Source of the DNA: JBNKWA01 sp050299555
GTDB lineage: Bacteria > Pseudomonadota > Alphaproteobacteria > Rhodobacterales > Rhodobacteraceae
DNA length: 64,000 bases
Assembly (NCBI GenBank): GCA_050299555.1
Contig: JBNKWA010000076.1
Coordinates: forward strand, 1 to 64,000
Direction: 5' to 3'
In this document: positions 27,424 through 36,475 of the stretch, in pieces
Layout of the letters: every line of letters begins with the position of its first letter
How positions within the stretch are numbered: the first letter of the stretch is position 1
Position numbers and translations under genes: made by a program
Notes under the pieces: model-generated
Seen by the model: the letters and a program-made list of their open reading frames with translations, nothing else
The model's database searches: none
Told to the model about the DNA's origin: nothing

Positions 27424-28137
27424 TCAGGCGTTCCGGGTTCCCGCGTGCGGGGCGTTGGTGTGCGGGCGGCCGGGCGCATAGCCTGCCATGATCAGGTCCA
27501 CGGCGGCGTCGACGACATAGGCAATCTGTTCGGGCGAGGGCGGTTCCTGCTGGTGCCCGAACAGGCAGCGCCTGAACAGGCCGGCACTGCACAGGTCCAT
27601 GAACTGATGCGCCGCCAGCGCCGGATCCGGGACATCCAGCTCGCCGCGGGCATGGGCGCCGGCAAGGAACCCCTTGAGCAGCTCGTGACCGCGCATCGGC
27701 CCGCCGCGATAGAAACGGGCGCCAAGCTCGGGCATCCTTTCGGTCACGCCGATGATCGTGCGCTGCGCCTTGACCACGTTGCTCTGGGTGATCTTCGACG
27801 TCAGCGCGTTGCCGAAGCGGGTCAGCGTTTCGCGCAGGTCCTGATCCGGCGACAGGATGGTGTAGAGGTTGTCGAAGATCTTCCCCCGTTCCTGCTCGAT
27901 CAGTGCGACGAACAGCTCCTCCTTGTTGGCGAAATAGACATAGATCGTGCCCTTCGAGACGCCCGCCTCGCGGGTAATGTCGTTCATCGAGGCAGCATCG
28001 AAGCCCATGTCGGTAAAGACCCGGTGGGCGCCCTCCAGGATCTGCCGCCGCTTGTCGGGGTCCTGGCCGGCCGCGTGTCGCGTCCTGCGCGTGGCGGTCG
28101 CGTCGTCGCCGTCGCTTCCCAGCACCGTTTCATTCAT
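27424..28137 (-). CDS. TetR family repressor of the adjacent efflux genes
   Basis: A 237-aa TetR protein. Helix-turn-helix around residues 25-70 (FDAASMNDITREAGVSKGTIYVYFANKEEL in part: REAGVSKGTIYVYF), followed by a TetR_C_7-like ligand domain. The frame can start at 28158 or 28137; I prefer 28137, as the first would place its own operator almost on the start. It diverges from an HlyD/DHA2 efflux pair and two dyads lie in the gap, so autoregulation and repression of the pump are likely. Confidence 0.92.
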   Translation of the reverse strand: MNETVLGSDGDDATATRRTRHAAGQDPDKRRQILEGAHRVFTDMGFDAASMNDITREAGVSKGTIYVYFANKEELFVALIEQERGKIFDNLYTILSPDQDLRETLTRFGNALTSKITQSNVVKAQRTIIGVTERMPELGARFYRGGPMRGHELLKGFLAGAHARGELDVPDPALAAHQFMDLCSAGLFRRCLFGHQQEPPSPEQIAYVVDAAVDLIMAGYAPGRPHTNAPHAGTRNA

Positions 28138-28160
28138 CCCGTGATGGCCCTCAACCATTG

Positions 28161-28176
28161 CGAACCGATCGGTTCG
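28161..28176. promoter_or_regulatory. TetR operator 1
   Basis: Perfect 16-bp palindrome CGAACCGATCGGTTCG close to the tetR start. Shares the half site CGAACCG with operator 2. Confidence 0.8.
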
Positions 28177-28218
28177 ATTTGGTCTTGATATGCCCCTTCC
28201 CGGGCGCTATGTCAATTG

Positions 28219-28236
28219 CCGAACCGAACGGTTCGG
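28219..28236. promoter_or_regulatory. TetR operator 2
   Basis: Perfect 8-bp inverted repeat CCGAACCG-AA-CGGTTCGG, 58 bp from operator 1 and just upstream of the HlyD-family gene start at 28259. Placed to block efflux-gene transcription. Confidence 0.8.
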
Positions 28237-28258
28237 TATGATTCGAACGAGGCACGCC

Positions 28259-29452
28259 ATGACTTCCCCGAACGCCCAGCCGACCGCGGAGATCCGCCAG
28301 ATGCCCAAGCCGGCCGAGGCGCGGGGTCCGCAGGCGCCGGCAACCGCGGCCAGGGGCCGTCGCCGCGGCCGCAGCCGCTTTGTCCTGCCGCTGCTTGCCG
28401 CCGTGGCGCTTGGTGGCGCCGGCTATTACGGCCACGAATACTGGACCGTCGGGCGCTTCATGGTCTCGACCGACGACGCCTATCTTGAGGCGGACATCGC
28501 CTCGGTGTCGCCCAAGATCGCCGGCTATGTCGCCGACGTTCCGGTGATCGAGAACCAGCACGTCAAGGCCGGCGACCCCTTGTTCCTGCTTGATGACGGC
28601 GATCTGAAGATCGCGCTGGAGCAGGCACAGGCGCAGATCGTCAGCCAGGACCGGGCGCTCGACCGGATCGATGCGCAGATCGTTGCCGCCCGTGCCGCGC
28701 TGGATCAGGCACAGGCGCAGAGGGCCTCGGCCCAGGCCGTGGCCGACAACGCCGACCGCAACCGCGACCGGCTGATCCAGCTGCTCGCCACCAAGGTGGC
28801 GACCCGGGCACAGGTCGACGATGCCACCACCGCCGCGCATGAGGCCGCGGCGGCGCTGCTTGGTGCCAATGCGCAGGTCGATGCGGCCGAGGCCAATATC
28901 GGCGTCCTCGAGGCACAGAAGGCCGAGGCGCAGGCGGCGATGCGGTCGCTGAAGCTGGCCGAGGCGAAGGCCGAGCGTGACCTCACCTTCACCACGCTGC
29001 GGGCGCCCTATGACGGCGTTGTTGCCAACCTCGCGGTCCAGCAGGGCGACTTCGTCGGCACCGGCCAGAAGCTTGCCGTGATCGTGCCGACCGAAAAGCT
29101 GTACGTGTCGGCCAACTTCAAGGAGACGCAGCTCGCCGAGATCGTCCCCGGCGAGACCGCCACCGTCAGCGTCGATGCGCTGGGCGGCCGCAGCTATGCC
29201 GGCAAGGTGGTCTCCATCGCCCCGGCCTCGGGCTCGCTGTTCTCGCTGCTGCCGCCCGAGAACGCCACCGGCAACTTCACCAAGGTGGTGCAGCGCTACC
29301 CGGTCCGGATCGAGCTGCCGGCCGATGCCTTCGCCGATGCGCGGCTGCGGGCGGGGTTCAGCGTGGTGGTGGACGTCGACGGCCGCACCGCCCCCGCCGG
29401 AGTGCAGACCGCCGACAGCCAGCCTGCCCGGACGCAGACGGCCACCCGCTAG
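28259..29452 (+). CDS. HlyD family efflux periplasmic adaptor (EmrA-like)
   Basis: A 397-aa membrane-fusion protein. One membrane helix (about residues 40-60, FVLPLLAAVALGGAGYYG) is followed by the biotinyl-lipoyl half STDDAYLEADIASVSPKI, a long Ala/Gln-rich coiled-coil hairpin (110-235), the second lipoyl half TLRAPYDGVVANL and a beta-barrel. It links the DHA2 pump to an outer-membrane channel. The start at 28259 follows GAGG; an earlier in-frame codon lies inside operator 2. Confidence 0.94.
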   Translation: MTSPNAQPTAEIRQMPKPAEARGPQAPATAARGRRRGRSRFVLPLLAAVALGGAGYYGHEYWTVGRFMVSTDDAYLEADIASVSPKIAGYVADVPVIENQHVKAGDPLFLLDDGDLKIALEQAQAQIVSQDRALDRIDAQIVAARAALDQAQAQRASAQAVADNADRNRDRLIQLLATKVATRAQVDDATTAAHEAAAALLGANAQVDAAEANIGVLEAQKAEAQAAMRSLKLAEAKAERDLTFTTLRAPYDGVVANLAVQQGDFVGTGQKLAVIVPTEKLYVSANFKETQLAEIVPGETATVSVDALGGRSYAGKVVSIAPASGSLFSLLPPENATGNFTKVVQRYPVRIELPADAFADARLRAGFSVVVDVDGRTAPAGVQTADSQPARTQTATR

Positions 29453-29476
29453 GCTGGTCGGCTAGGAGCGCGCGCC

Positions 29477-31060
29477 ATGTCCAGCGCCGACATCACCCTG
29501 GGCGGCGACGCTGCCACCCCGGATCGCCGCAGCGAGGTCCGCAAGTTCGTCGCCTTCGTCGCGATGGTCTTCGGCATGTTCATGGCGATCCTCGACATCC
29601 AGATCGTCTCGGCCTCGCTGGCCGAGATCCAGGCCGGGCTGAGCGCCAGTGCCAGCGAGATCTCCTGGGTGCAGACCGCGTACCTGATCGCCGAGGTGAT
29701 CATGATCCCGCTGTCGGGCTTCCTCAGCCGGCTGCTCTCGACCCGGGTGCTGTTCACCATCTCCGCCGCCGGCTTCACCGCGGCCAGCGCACTGGCCGCC
29801 ACCGCCACCAGCATCGACCAGATGATCGTCTACCGGGCGATCCAGGGCTTCATCGGCGGCGGCATGATCCCCAGCGTCTTCGCTGCCGCCTTCACCATCT
29901 TCCCGCCGTCGCGGCGGGCCATCGTCTCGCCGGTGATCGGGCTGGTGGCGACCCTGGCGCCGACCATCGGGCCGACCGTCGGCGGCTATCTGACCCAGAC
30001 CCTGTCCTGGCACTGGCTGTTCCTGATCAACGTGGTGCCCGGGATCATGGTCAGCACCGCCGCCTGGACCCTGATCGACTTCGACCGTCCGAACATGGCG
30101 CTCTTGCGCAAGTTCGACTGGTGGGGGCTGCTGGGCATGGCCACCTTCCTCGGGGCGCTGGAATACGTGCTCGAGGAGGGCCCGGGCAACGACTGGCTCC
30201 AGGACCCCACGGTGCTGGTGGTAGCGATTGCCATGGTCGCGGGCGCGGTGCTGTTCTTCTCGCGCGTCTTCACCGTCGAGGAGCCGATCGTCGATCTGCG
30301 CGCCTTCGGCGACGTCAACTTTGCCCTGGGCTCGGTGTTCTCGTTCACCATGGGGGTGGGGCTGTACGGGCTGACCTATCTCTATCCGCTGTTTCTCGGC
30401 CGCATCCGCCACTACGATTCGATGATGATCGGCGAAGCGCTGTTCGTCTCCGGCCTGGCGATGTTCCTCACCGCGCCGGTCTCGGGCATCCTGTCGAACA
30501 AGCTCGACCCGCGGGCGATGATGGCGATCGGTTTCGTCGGCTTCGGGGCCGGGACCTGGCAGATGTCGCACCTGACCGCGGACTGGGACTTCTACGAGCT
30601 GCTGGTTCCCCAGGTCCTGCGCGGCGTGTCGCTGATGCTGTGCATGGTGCCGATCAACAACCTGGCGCTCGGCACCCTGCCGCCGGATCGGCTGAAGAAC
30701 GCCTCGGGGCTGTTCAACCTGACCCGGAACCTTGGCGGCGCCGTGGGCCTGGCGGTGATCAACACGATCCTGAACAATCGCGGCGCCTTCCATTACGAGC
30801 GGCTGGCCGAGCGCCTGACGGCCCAGAACACCGATGTCACCGCATGGCTGGAAGGGGTGGCGCGGAACTTCGGCAGCCATGGCATCGACGGCGATACGGC
30901 CGCCATCGCCCAGCTCACCGCCATGGTGCGGGAGCAGGCGAGCCTTCTGTCCTTCGTCGATGTCTTCACGCTGCTGACCGCGCTTTTCGTGTCGCTGGCG
31001 TGCCTGACCCTGATCATGCGCAAACCGCCCGCCGCTGCCGGCGGTGGTGGCGGCCACTAG
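29477..31060 (+). CDS. DHA2 family drug:H+ antiporter (EmrB/QacA-like)
   Basis: A 527-aa, 14-helix MFS exporter. Motifs include LDIQIVSASLAEIQ in helix 1, the YLIAEVIMIPLSG region and RAIQGFIGGGMIPS (motif C type) in helix 5. Follows the HlyD gene by 24 bp with TAGGAG as ribosome site. The two form a tripartite efflux pump under the divergent TetR repressor; the inducer is unknown. Confidence 0.95.
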   Translation: MSSADITLGGDAATPDRRSEVRKFVAFVAMVFGMFMAILDIQIVSASLAEIQAGLSASASEISWVQTAYLIAEVIMIPLSGFLSRLLSTRVLFTISAAGFTAASALAATATSIDQMIVYRAIQGFIGGGMIPSVFAAAFTIFPPSRRAIVSPVIGLVATLAPTIGPTVGGYLTQTLSWHWLFLINVVPGIMVSTAAWTLIDFDRPNMALLRKFDWWGLLGMATFLGALEYVLEEGPGNDWLQDPTVLVVAIAMVAGAVLFFSRVFTVEEPIVDLRAFGDVNFALGSVFSFTMGVGLYGLTYLYPLFLGRIRHYDSMMIGEALFVSGLAMFLTAPVSGILSNKLDPRAMMAIGFVGFGAGTWQMSHLTADWDFYELLVPQVLRGVSLMLCMVPINNLALGTLPPDRLKNASGLFNLTRNLGGAVGLAVINTILNNRGAFHYERLAERLTAQNTDVTAWLEGVARNFGSHGIDGDTAAIAQLTAMVREQASLLSFVDVFTLLTALFVSLACLTLIMRKPPAAAGGGGGH

Positions 31061-31147
31061 CCGGGCGCGAACAGCGGCCGGTCCCACACGGTTCCCGCGC
31101 CCCGCCCGAGGCCGGGGCTGTGGACATTGCGCCGGCGGGGTCCCAGC

Positions 31148-31840
31148 ATGAGGCCTATCGCCGACGCCAGCTGCCCGGGACCCAAACCCGCGATGACGAA
31201 ATCGACCCCGATCCCGGACCCACCGCTGAGGCAGAACCCGCACGCGGTGCGCGAGGCTCGCGAGAAGAACCTGGAAGTGGCCATCGGCCGTCAGGTGCGG
31301 GAGTTGCGCAAGCGCCAGCGCCTGACCGGCGGCGAGCTGGCGGCGCAGACCGGGCTGTCGGTGGGCATGCTGTCGAAGATCGAGAATGGCGTGATATCGC
31401 CGTCGCTCAACACCCTTTCGGCGCTGGCCCATGCGCTCAGCGTGCCGCTGGTGCAACTGTTCTCCGGCTACGAGGAAACCCGCGGCTGCATGCACGTCAA
31501 GGCCGGCGAGGGGGTCGAGATCGAGCGCGCCGGCACCCGGGCCGGCCACCAGTACCATCTGCTGGGGCATATCGGGTCGAACAAGTCGGGCGTCGTCGTG
31601 GAGCCGTATCTGATCACCCTCGACAGCAAGAGCGACCGCTTCCCGGCATTCCAGCACGAGGGGATCGAGATGCTCTACATGCTCGACGGCCGCATGGAGT
31701 ACCGCCACGCGGAACGCCTGTACCTGATGGAGCCGGGCGATTCGCTGATGTTCGATTCCGATGCGCCGCACGGGCCGGAAAGCCTGCTGGTCCTGCCGAT
31801 CCGCTATCTGTCGATCATCACCTATGCCCAGGAACGCTGA
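31148..31840 (+). CDS. XRE family regulator with C-terminal cupin
   Basis: A 230-aa regulator. HTH_3 domain (about residues 45-100, GGELAAQTGLSVGMLSKIEN) and a C-terminal cupin_2 sensor (155-225, EGIEMLYMLDGRMEYR and LEPGD-like LMEPGDSLMF). The start is uncertain: ATGs at 31148 and 31193 are both possible. It lies directly ahead of the glxBCD-glnT genes on the same strand and probably controls them; XRE-cupin proteins accompany amine and glutamine-related clusters in related bacteria. Confidence 0.88.
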   Translation: MRPIADASCPGPKPAMTKSTPIPDPPLRQNPHAVREAREKNLEVAIGRQVRELRKRQRLTGGELAAQTGLSVGMLSKIENGVISPSLNTLSALAHALSVPLVQLFSGYEETRGCMHVKAGEGVEIERAGTRAGHQYHLLGHIGSNKSGVVVEPYLITLDSKSDRFPAFQHEGIEMLYMLDGRMEYRHAERLYLMEPGDSLMFDSDAPHGPESLLVLPIRYLSIITYAQER

Positions 31841-31915
31841 CTTTCCGGTCGGTGGCCGCTTCAGGTGATGGAATCTTGGGCAGCGGAGCACCGCCGCCGG
31901 CGCGCCCGCTGATTT

Positions 31916-31936
31916 CCCTGAAAGAATAAAACTTTC
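31916..31936 (+). promoter_or_regulatory. AT-rich dyad upstream of the glx cluster
   Basis: In a GC-rich background, GAAAG-AATAAAA-CTTTC (31920-31936) forms a 5-bp inverted repeat 58-74 bp ahead of the glxB start. It is a candidate operator for the XRE-cupin protein or part of the promoter. Confidence 0.35.
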
Positions 31937-31993
31937 TCTGCGGTAAGGTGAGGCGCGGCGTTTCTGGCGCCGGCAATCCGCGGAGAAGGGGCC

Positions 31994-32881
31994 ATGTGCG
32001 GCATCGTTGGGCTGTTCCTGAAGCGTGACGCCTTGCGCCCGCGGCTTGGCGAGATGCTGGCCGGCATGCTGATCGCCATGTCCGATCGCGGCCCCGACAG
32101 CGCCGGGGTGGCGATCTATGGCGACGCGGTCGAGGGCTGCAAGATCACCGTCCAGTCGTCGCGGCCGGAGGCGGATTTCGATGCTCTCGACCAGAGGCTT
32201 GGCGCCGCGATCGGCGCGCCGGTCACGCTTCGGGTCGTCGACACCCATGCCGTCCTGACCCTGCCGGAGGCGGCAGCGGCAGCGGCGACGCGCTGGCTTG
32301 AGGCGGCTGGACTGCGGGTCATGGGCACCGGCGCGTCGATGGAGATCTTCAAGGAGGTGGGCCCGCCCGCCGAGGTCGCGGCCCGGTTCGGGATCCGCCG
32401 GATGGCGGGAAGCCACGGCATCGGCCATACCCGCATGGCGACCGAGTCGGCGGTGACCACGCTCGGCGCGCATCCGTTCTCCACCGCCGCCGACCAGTGC
32501 CTTGTGCACAACGGCTCGCTCTCCAACCACAACTGGGTGCGCCGCAAGCTGGCCCGCAAGGGCGTGACAACCCGCACCGAGAACGACACCGAGGTGGGCG
32601 CCGCCTATATCTCGTGGCGCATGGCCGGGGGCGCCAGCCTGGGCGAGGCGCTGGAAGGCACGCTGCGGGACCTCGACGGGTTCTTCACCTTCGTGACCGG
32701 CACGCGGAACGGCTTTGGGGTGGTGCGCGACGCCATTGCCTGCAAGCCGGCGGTGATGGCCGAGACCGACGGCTACGTCGCCTTCGGCTCCGAGTACCGG
32801 GCCTTTGCCGATCTTCCGGGGATCGAGGCGGCCCGGGTGTGGGAGCCGGAGCCGGCGACGGTCTATTTCTGGGAGCGCTGA
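31994..32881 (+). CDS. glxB: Class-II glutamine amidotransferase subunit (GlxB/MgsA-like)
   Basis: A 295-aa Ntn amidotransferase domain. It begins MCGIVGLF, so Cys2 becomes the N-terminal nucleophile. GHTRMATES and VHNGSLSNH are the conserved glutamine-site motifs, followed by ENDTEVG. It releases ammonia from glutamine or a glutamyl amide for the partner subunits. In methylotrophic and rhodobacterial clusters the equivalent MgsA is part of N-methylglutamate synthase; in rhizobia it is GlxB. Confidence 0.92.
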   Translation: MCGIVGLFLKRDALRPRLGEMLAGMLIAMSDRGPDSAGVAIYGDAVEGCKITVQSSRPEADFDALDQRLGAAIGAPVTLRVVDTHAVLTLPEAAAAAATRWLEAAGLRVMGTGASMEIFKEVGPPAEVAARFGIRRMAGSHGIGHTRMATESAVTTLGAHPFSTAADQCLVHNGSLSNHNWVRRKLARKGVTTRTENDTEVGAAYISWRMAGGASLGEALEGTLRDLDGFFTFVTGTRNGFGVVRDAIACKPAVMAETDGYVAFGSEYRAFADLPGIEAARVWEPEPATVYFWER

Positions 32882-32884
32882 GCC

Positions 32885-33568
32885 ATGCCGAACATCGACA
32901 TGGCGGTGACGCCCCTCAGAGAGGTCAATGCGACGCTTCAGGCCGCGGCGCGGGCACGCGCGGACGATACCTTCGTCCTCGAAAACCCGCGTGGCAGCCA
33001 CGCCATGGCCTGCGGCTTGGACGGGCCGCTGAAGGTCATCGTCAGGGGCTCGGCCGGCTACTACTGTGCCGGCATGAACAAGGACGCCCGGGTGCATGTG
33101 CAGGGCTCGGCCGGGCCGGGCGTGGCCGAGAACCTGATGTCGGGCGAAGTGGTGATCGACGGCGATGCCAGCCAGTATGCCGGGGCGACCGGTCGGGGCG
33201 GGCTCTTGAACATCAGGGGCAATGCCTCGTCGCGCTGCGGCATCTCGATGAAGGGGATCGACATCGTGGTGCATGGCAGCATCGGCCACATGTCCGCCTT
33301 CATGGCCCAGAAGGGCAACCTCGTGGTGCTGGGCGATGCCGGCGATGCGCTGGGCGACTCGCTTTACGAGGCGCGGCTGTTCGTGCGCGGCAGCGTTCGC
33401 AGCCTGGGCGCGGATTGCATCGAGAAGGAGATGCGGCCCGAGCACCTGGACATCCTGGCGGCGCTGCTGGAACGCGCCGGCGCGTCGGCCCGGCCGGACG
33501 AGTTCCGCCGCTACGGGTCGGCCCGGCGGCTCTACCACTTCAACATCGACCATGCGGACGCGTACTGA
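32885..33568 (+). CDS. glxC: GXGXG-domain glutamate synthase-like subunit (GlxC/MgsB-like)
   Basis: A 227-aa protein consisting of the beta-helix GXGXG domain of the glutamate synthase large subunit, with regularly spaced Gly-rich turns (VRGSAGYYCAGMN, VQGSAGPGVAENL, IDGDASQYAGA, IRGNASSRCG). Structural subunit bridging the amidase and FMN domains. It starts 3 bp after the glxB stop and 12 bp before glxD. Confidence 0.92.
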   Translation: MPNIDMAVTPLREVNATLQAAARARADDTFVLENPRGSHAMACGLDGPLKVIVRGSAGYYCAGMNKDARVHVQGSAGPGVAENLMSGEVVIDGDASQYAGATGRGGLLNIRGNASSRCGISMKGIDIVVHGSIGHMSAFMAQKGNLVVLGDAGDALGDSLYEARLFVRGSVRSLGADCIEKEMRPEHLDILAALLERAGASARPDEFRRYGSARRLYHFNIDHADAY

Positions 33569-33580
33569 GGGATTTCGGCC

Positions 33581-34906
33581 ATGGACAAGACCCCGCCGAC
33601 CGAACCGCGCCAGTCCTGGACCTTCTCGCGTGAGGTCAATTCCGAGATCCGCCGCGCGGCGGCGACCGGCATCTACGACATCCGCGGTGGCGGCGCCAAG
33701 CGCCGGGTGCCGCATTTCGACGATCTGTTGTTCCTCGGGGCCTCGATGTCGCGCTACCCGCTGGAAGGCTATCGCGAGCGCTGCGACACGACGGTCACGC
33801 TGGGGACGCGCTTTGCCAAAAGGCCGATCGCGCTGAAGATCCCGATCACCATAGCCGGGATGTCGTTCGGCGCACTGTCGGGGCCGGCGAAGGAGGCCCT
33901 GGGCCGCGGTGCCACCATGGCCGGGACCTCGACCACCACCGGCGACGGCGGCATGACCGAGGAGGAGCGCGGCCATTCCGAGACGCTGGTCTACCAGGTT
34001 CTGCCCAGCCGCTATGGCATGAACCCGGACGATCTGCGCCGCGCCGATGCCATCGAGGTGGTGGTCGGGCAGGGGGCCAAGCCCGGCGGCGGCGGCATGC
34101 TTCTGGGCCAGAAGATCACCGGGCGCGTGGCCGGCATGCGCGACTTGCCGGTGGGGATCGACCAGCGCTCCGCCTGCCGGCATCCCGACTGGACCGGCCC
34201 CGACGATCTGGAAATCAAGATCCTGGAGCTGCGCGAGATTACCGGCTGGGAGAAGCCGATCTATGTCAAGATCGGCGGCGCGCGGCCCTATTACGACACC
34301 GCCCTGGCGGTCAAGGCCGGGGCCGATGTGGTGGTGCTGGACGGGATGCAGGGCGGTACCGCCGCGACCCAGGACGTGTTCATCGAACATGTCGGCCAGC
34401 CGACCCTGGCCTGCATCCGCCCGGCAGTGCAAGCGCTGCAGGATCTCGACATGCACCGCGAGGTGCAACTGGTGGTCTCGGGCGGCATTCGCAGCGGTGC
34501 CGATGTGGCCAAGGCCCTGGCGCTGGGCGCCGATGCGGTCGCCATCGGGACGGCGGCGCTGATCGCGCTCGGCGACAACGACCCGAAATGGGAGGACGAA
34601 TACCGCAGGCTGGGCTCCGCCGCCGGGGCCTATGACGACTGGCACGAGGGCCGCGACCCGGCCGGCATCACCACCCAGGACCCCGAGCTGATGCAGCGGC
34701 TGGATCCCGTGGCCGGCGGCCGGCGCCTGCGCAACTACCTCAACGTGATGACGCTGGAGTGCCAGACCCTGGCCCGGGCCTGCGGCAAGAGCCACGTGCA
34801 CAATCTCGAACCGGAAGACCTGTGTGCGCTGACCCTGGAGGCGGCGGCCATGGCGCAGGTGCCGCTGGCGGGAACCGACTGGTATCCGGGCAAGCCGGGC
34901 TTCTGA
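33581..34906 (+). CDS. glxD: FMN-binding glutamate synthase domain subunit (GlxD/MgsC-like)
   Basis: A 441-aa FMN TIM-barrel subunit corresponding to the synthase domain of GltB. Seen are IAGMSFGALSGPAKEALGRGA, GQGAKPGGGGML, KIGGARPYYDTALAVKAGAD and the phosphate-binding VSGGIRSGADVAKALALGADAV in part. The three-Cys motif for a 3Fe-4S cluster found in true glutamate synthases (C-x5-C-x4-C) is absent, unlike in the paralogue at 40964. With glxB and glxC it would make a three-subunit synthase of glutamate or N-methylglutamate. Confidence 0.92.
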   Translation: MDKTPPTEPRQSWTFSREVNSEIRRAAATGIYDIRGGGAKRRVPHFDDLLFLGASMSRYPLEGYRERCDTTVTLGTRFAKRPIALKIPITIAGMSFGALSGPAKEALGRGATMAGTSTTTGDGGMTEEERGHSETLVYQVLPSRYGMNPDDLRRADAIEVVVGQGAKPGGGGMLLGQKITGRVAGMRDLPVGIDQRSACRHPDWTGPDDLEIKILELREITGWEKPIYVKIGGARPYYDTALAVKAGADVVVLDGMQGGTAATQDVFIEHVGQPTLACIRPAVQALQDLDMHREVQLVVSGGIRSGADVAKALALGADAVAIGTAALIALGDNDPKWEDEYRRLGSAAGAYDDWHEGRDPAGITTQDPELMQRLDPVAGGRRLRNYLNVMTLECQTLARACGKSHVHNLEPEDLCALTLEAAAMAQVPLAGTDWYPGKPGF

Positions 34907-34971
34907 GCGGCGCAGGGTCGCGGGGGGCGCTGCCGCCCCGGAAGCGGAACGAAAGACGAGAGGAGACAGTG

Positions 34972-36276
34972 ATGACCGATCTGGCCGCCTTCGCCGAGGA
35001 CAAGGGCGTCAAGTACTTCATGATCTCCTATACCGACCTTTTCGGCGGGCAGCGGGCCAAGCTGGTCCCGGCGCAGGCGATCGCAGCCATGCAGGCCGAT
35101 GGCGCCGGCTTTGCCGGTTTCGCCACCTGGCTGGACCTGACGCCGGCGCATCCCGACATGCTGGCGGTGCCCGATGCCGATGCCGTCGTGCAGCTTCCCT
35201 GGAAGCGCGAGGTCGCCTGGCTGCCGGCGGACTGCGTGATGGACGGCAAGCCCGTCGAGCAGGCGCCGCGCAACGTGCTGCACCGGCGGGGGGCCGAGGC
35301 CGAGGCCGACGGCCTGCGGGTCAGGACCGGGGTCGAGGCGGAGTTCTTCCTGCTGGCGCCGGACGGCGAAAGGGTCTCCGATCCCTTCGATACGGCGGCC
35401 AAGCCCTGCTACGACCAGCAGGCGGTGATGCGGCGCTATGACGTGATCGCCGAAATCTGCGACTACATGCTGGAGCTGGGCTGGAACCCCTACCAGAACG
35501 ACCACGAGGACGCCAACGGCCAGTTCGAGATGAACTGGGACTTCGCCGATGCCCTGGTCACCGCCGACCGCCACTCGTTCTTCAAGTTCATGGTCAAGTC
35601 GGTGGCCGAGAAGCATGGGCTGCGCGCCACCTTCATGCCCAAGCCGATCGAGGGGCTGACCGGCAATGGCTGCCACACCCATGTGTCGGTCTGGGACAAG
35701 GCGGGCAGGACCAACGCCTTCGCCGACGACACCGGTGAGCTGGGCCTTTCCGATGCCGGGCGCCACTTCCTCGGCGGGATCATGAAGCACGCCGAGGCGC
35801 TGGCGGCGATCACCAACCCGACGGTCAACAGCTACAAGCGGATCAACGCCCCGATCACCGTCTCGGGCGCGACCTGGGCGCCCAATACCATCACCTGGTC
35901 CGGCAACAACCGCACCCACATGGTGCGCGTGCCCGGACCGGGCCGGATCGAGCTGCGCCTGCCCGACGGTGCCGCGAACCCCTATCTGCTGCAGGCGGTG
36001 ATCATCGCCGCGGGACTGTCCGGCCTGCGCACCAGCGCCGATCCCGGCAAGCGCCACGATATCGACATGTATGCCGAGGGACATCTGGTGCGGGACGCGC
36101 GACGACTGCCGCTGAACCTTCTCGATGCCATCCGCGCCTACGATGCCGACGCGGACCTGAAGGCGGCCATGGGCGAGGCCTTCTCGGCCTCCTACACCAG
36201 GATGAAGATGCAGGAGTGGAACTCCTTCGTGTCGCACTTCTCGCACTGGGAGCGGGAGCACACGCTCGACATCTGA
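34972..36276 (+). CDS. glnT: Glutamine synthetase-like ligase (GlnT / GmaS type)
   Basis: A 434-aa ATP-dependent gamma-glutamyl ligase of the glutamine synthetase superfamily, with GVEAEFFLL, the ATP-site PKPIEGLTGNGCHTHVS and NSYKRINAP motifs. In clusters with mgsABC such a protein is gamma-glutamylmethylamide synthetase (gmaS); in rhizobia it is GlnT. Sequence alone does not decide between ammonia and methylamine. The N-methylglutamate dehydrogenase genes usually found next to gmaS are not in this window. GAGGAGA precedes the ATG at 34972. Confidence 0.9.
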   Translation: MTDLAAFAEDKGVKYFMISYTDLFGGQRAKLVPAQAIAAMQADGAGFAGFATWLDLTPAHPDMLAVPDADAVVQLPWKREVAWLPADCVMDGKPVEQAPRNVLHRRGAEAEADGLRVRTGVEAEFFLLAPDGERVSDPFDTAAKPCYDQQAVMRRYDVIAEICDYMLELGWNPYQNDHEDANGQFEMNWDFADALVTADRHSFFKFMVKSVAEKHGLRATFMPKPIEGLTGNGCHTHVSVWDKAGRTNAFADDTGELGLSDAGRHFLGGIMKHAEALAAITNPTVNSYKRINAPITVSGATWAPNTITWSGNNRTHMVRVPGPGRIELRLPDGAANPYLLQAVIIAAGLSGLRTSADPGKRHDIDMYAEGHLVRDARRLPLNLLDAIRAYDADADLKAAMGEAFSASYTRMKMQEWNSFVSHFSHWEREHTLDI

Positions 36277-36475
36277 GCTGCCATCCACGGGGGGCCTGCC
36301 CGGGCAGGGCGCCTTTCGGGGCGGGCCGGTTGAAACGCTTCTGAAATGACCGTGACCGCGGCACGCCGACTCTTCGCAGCTCGGCGGCATTTGCTATTCA
36401 TTGGCGACCTTCATCGCCGGGTGGCAGACTGAGACCACCGGCGCGATGGCGGATGGCTGGACGGGGGGACCACGG

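Noticed and set aside
29462..34801. Uninterrupted 1779-codon reading frame on the minus strand
   Set aside because: It runs antisense to the well-supported efflux, regulator and glx genes. The product is a His/Arg/Gly-rich mix without domains; open antisense frames are expected in GC-rich genes. The same applies to long frames at 8828-11437, 37812-40949 and 43604-46996 on the minus strand.
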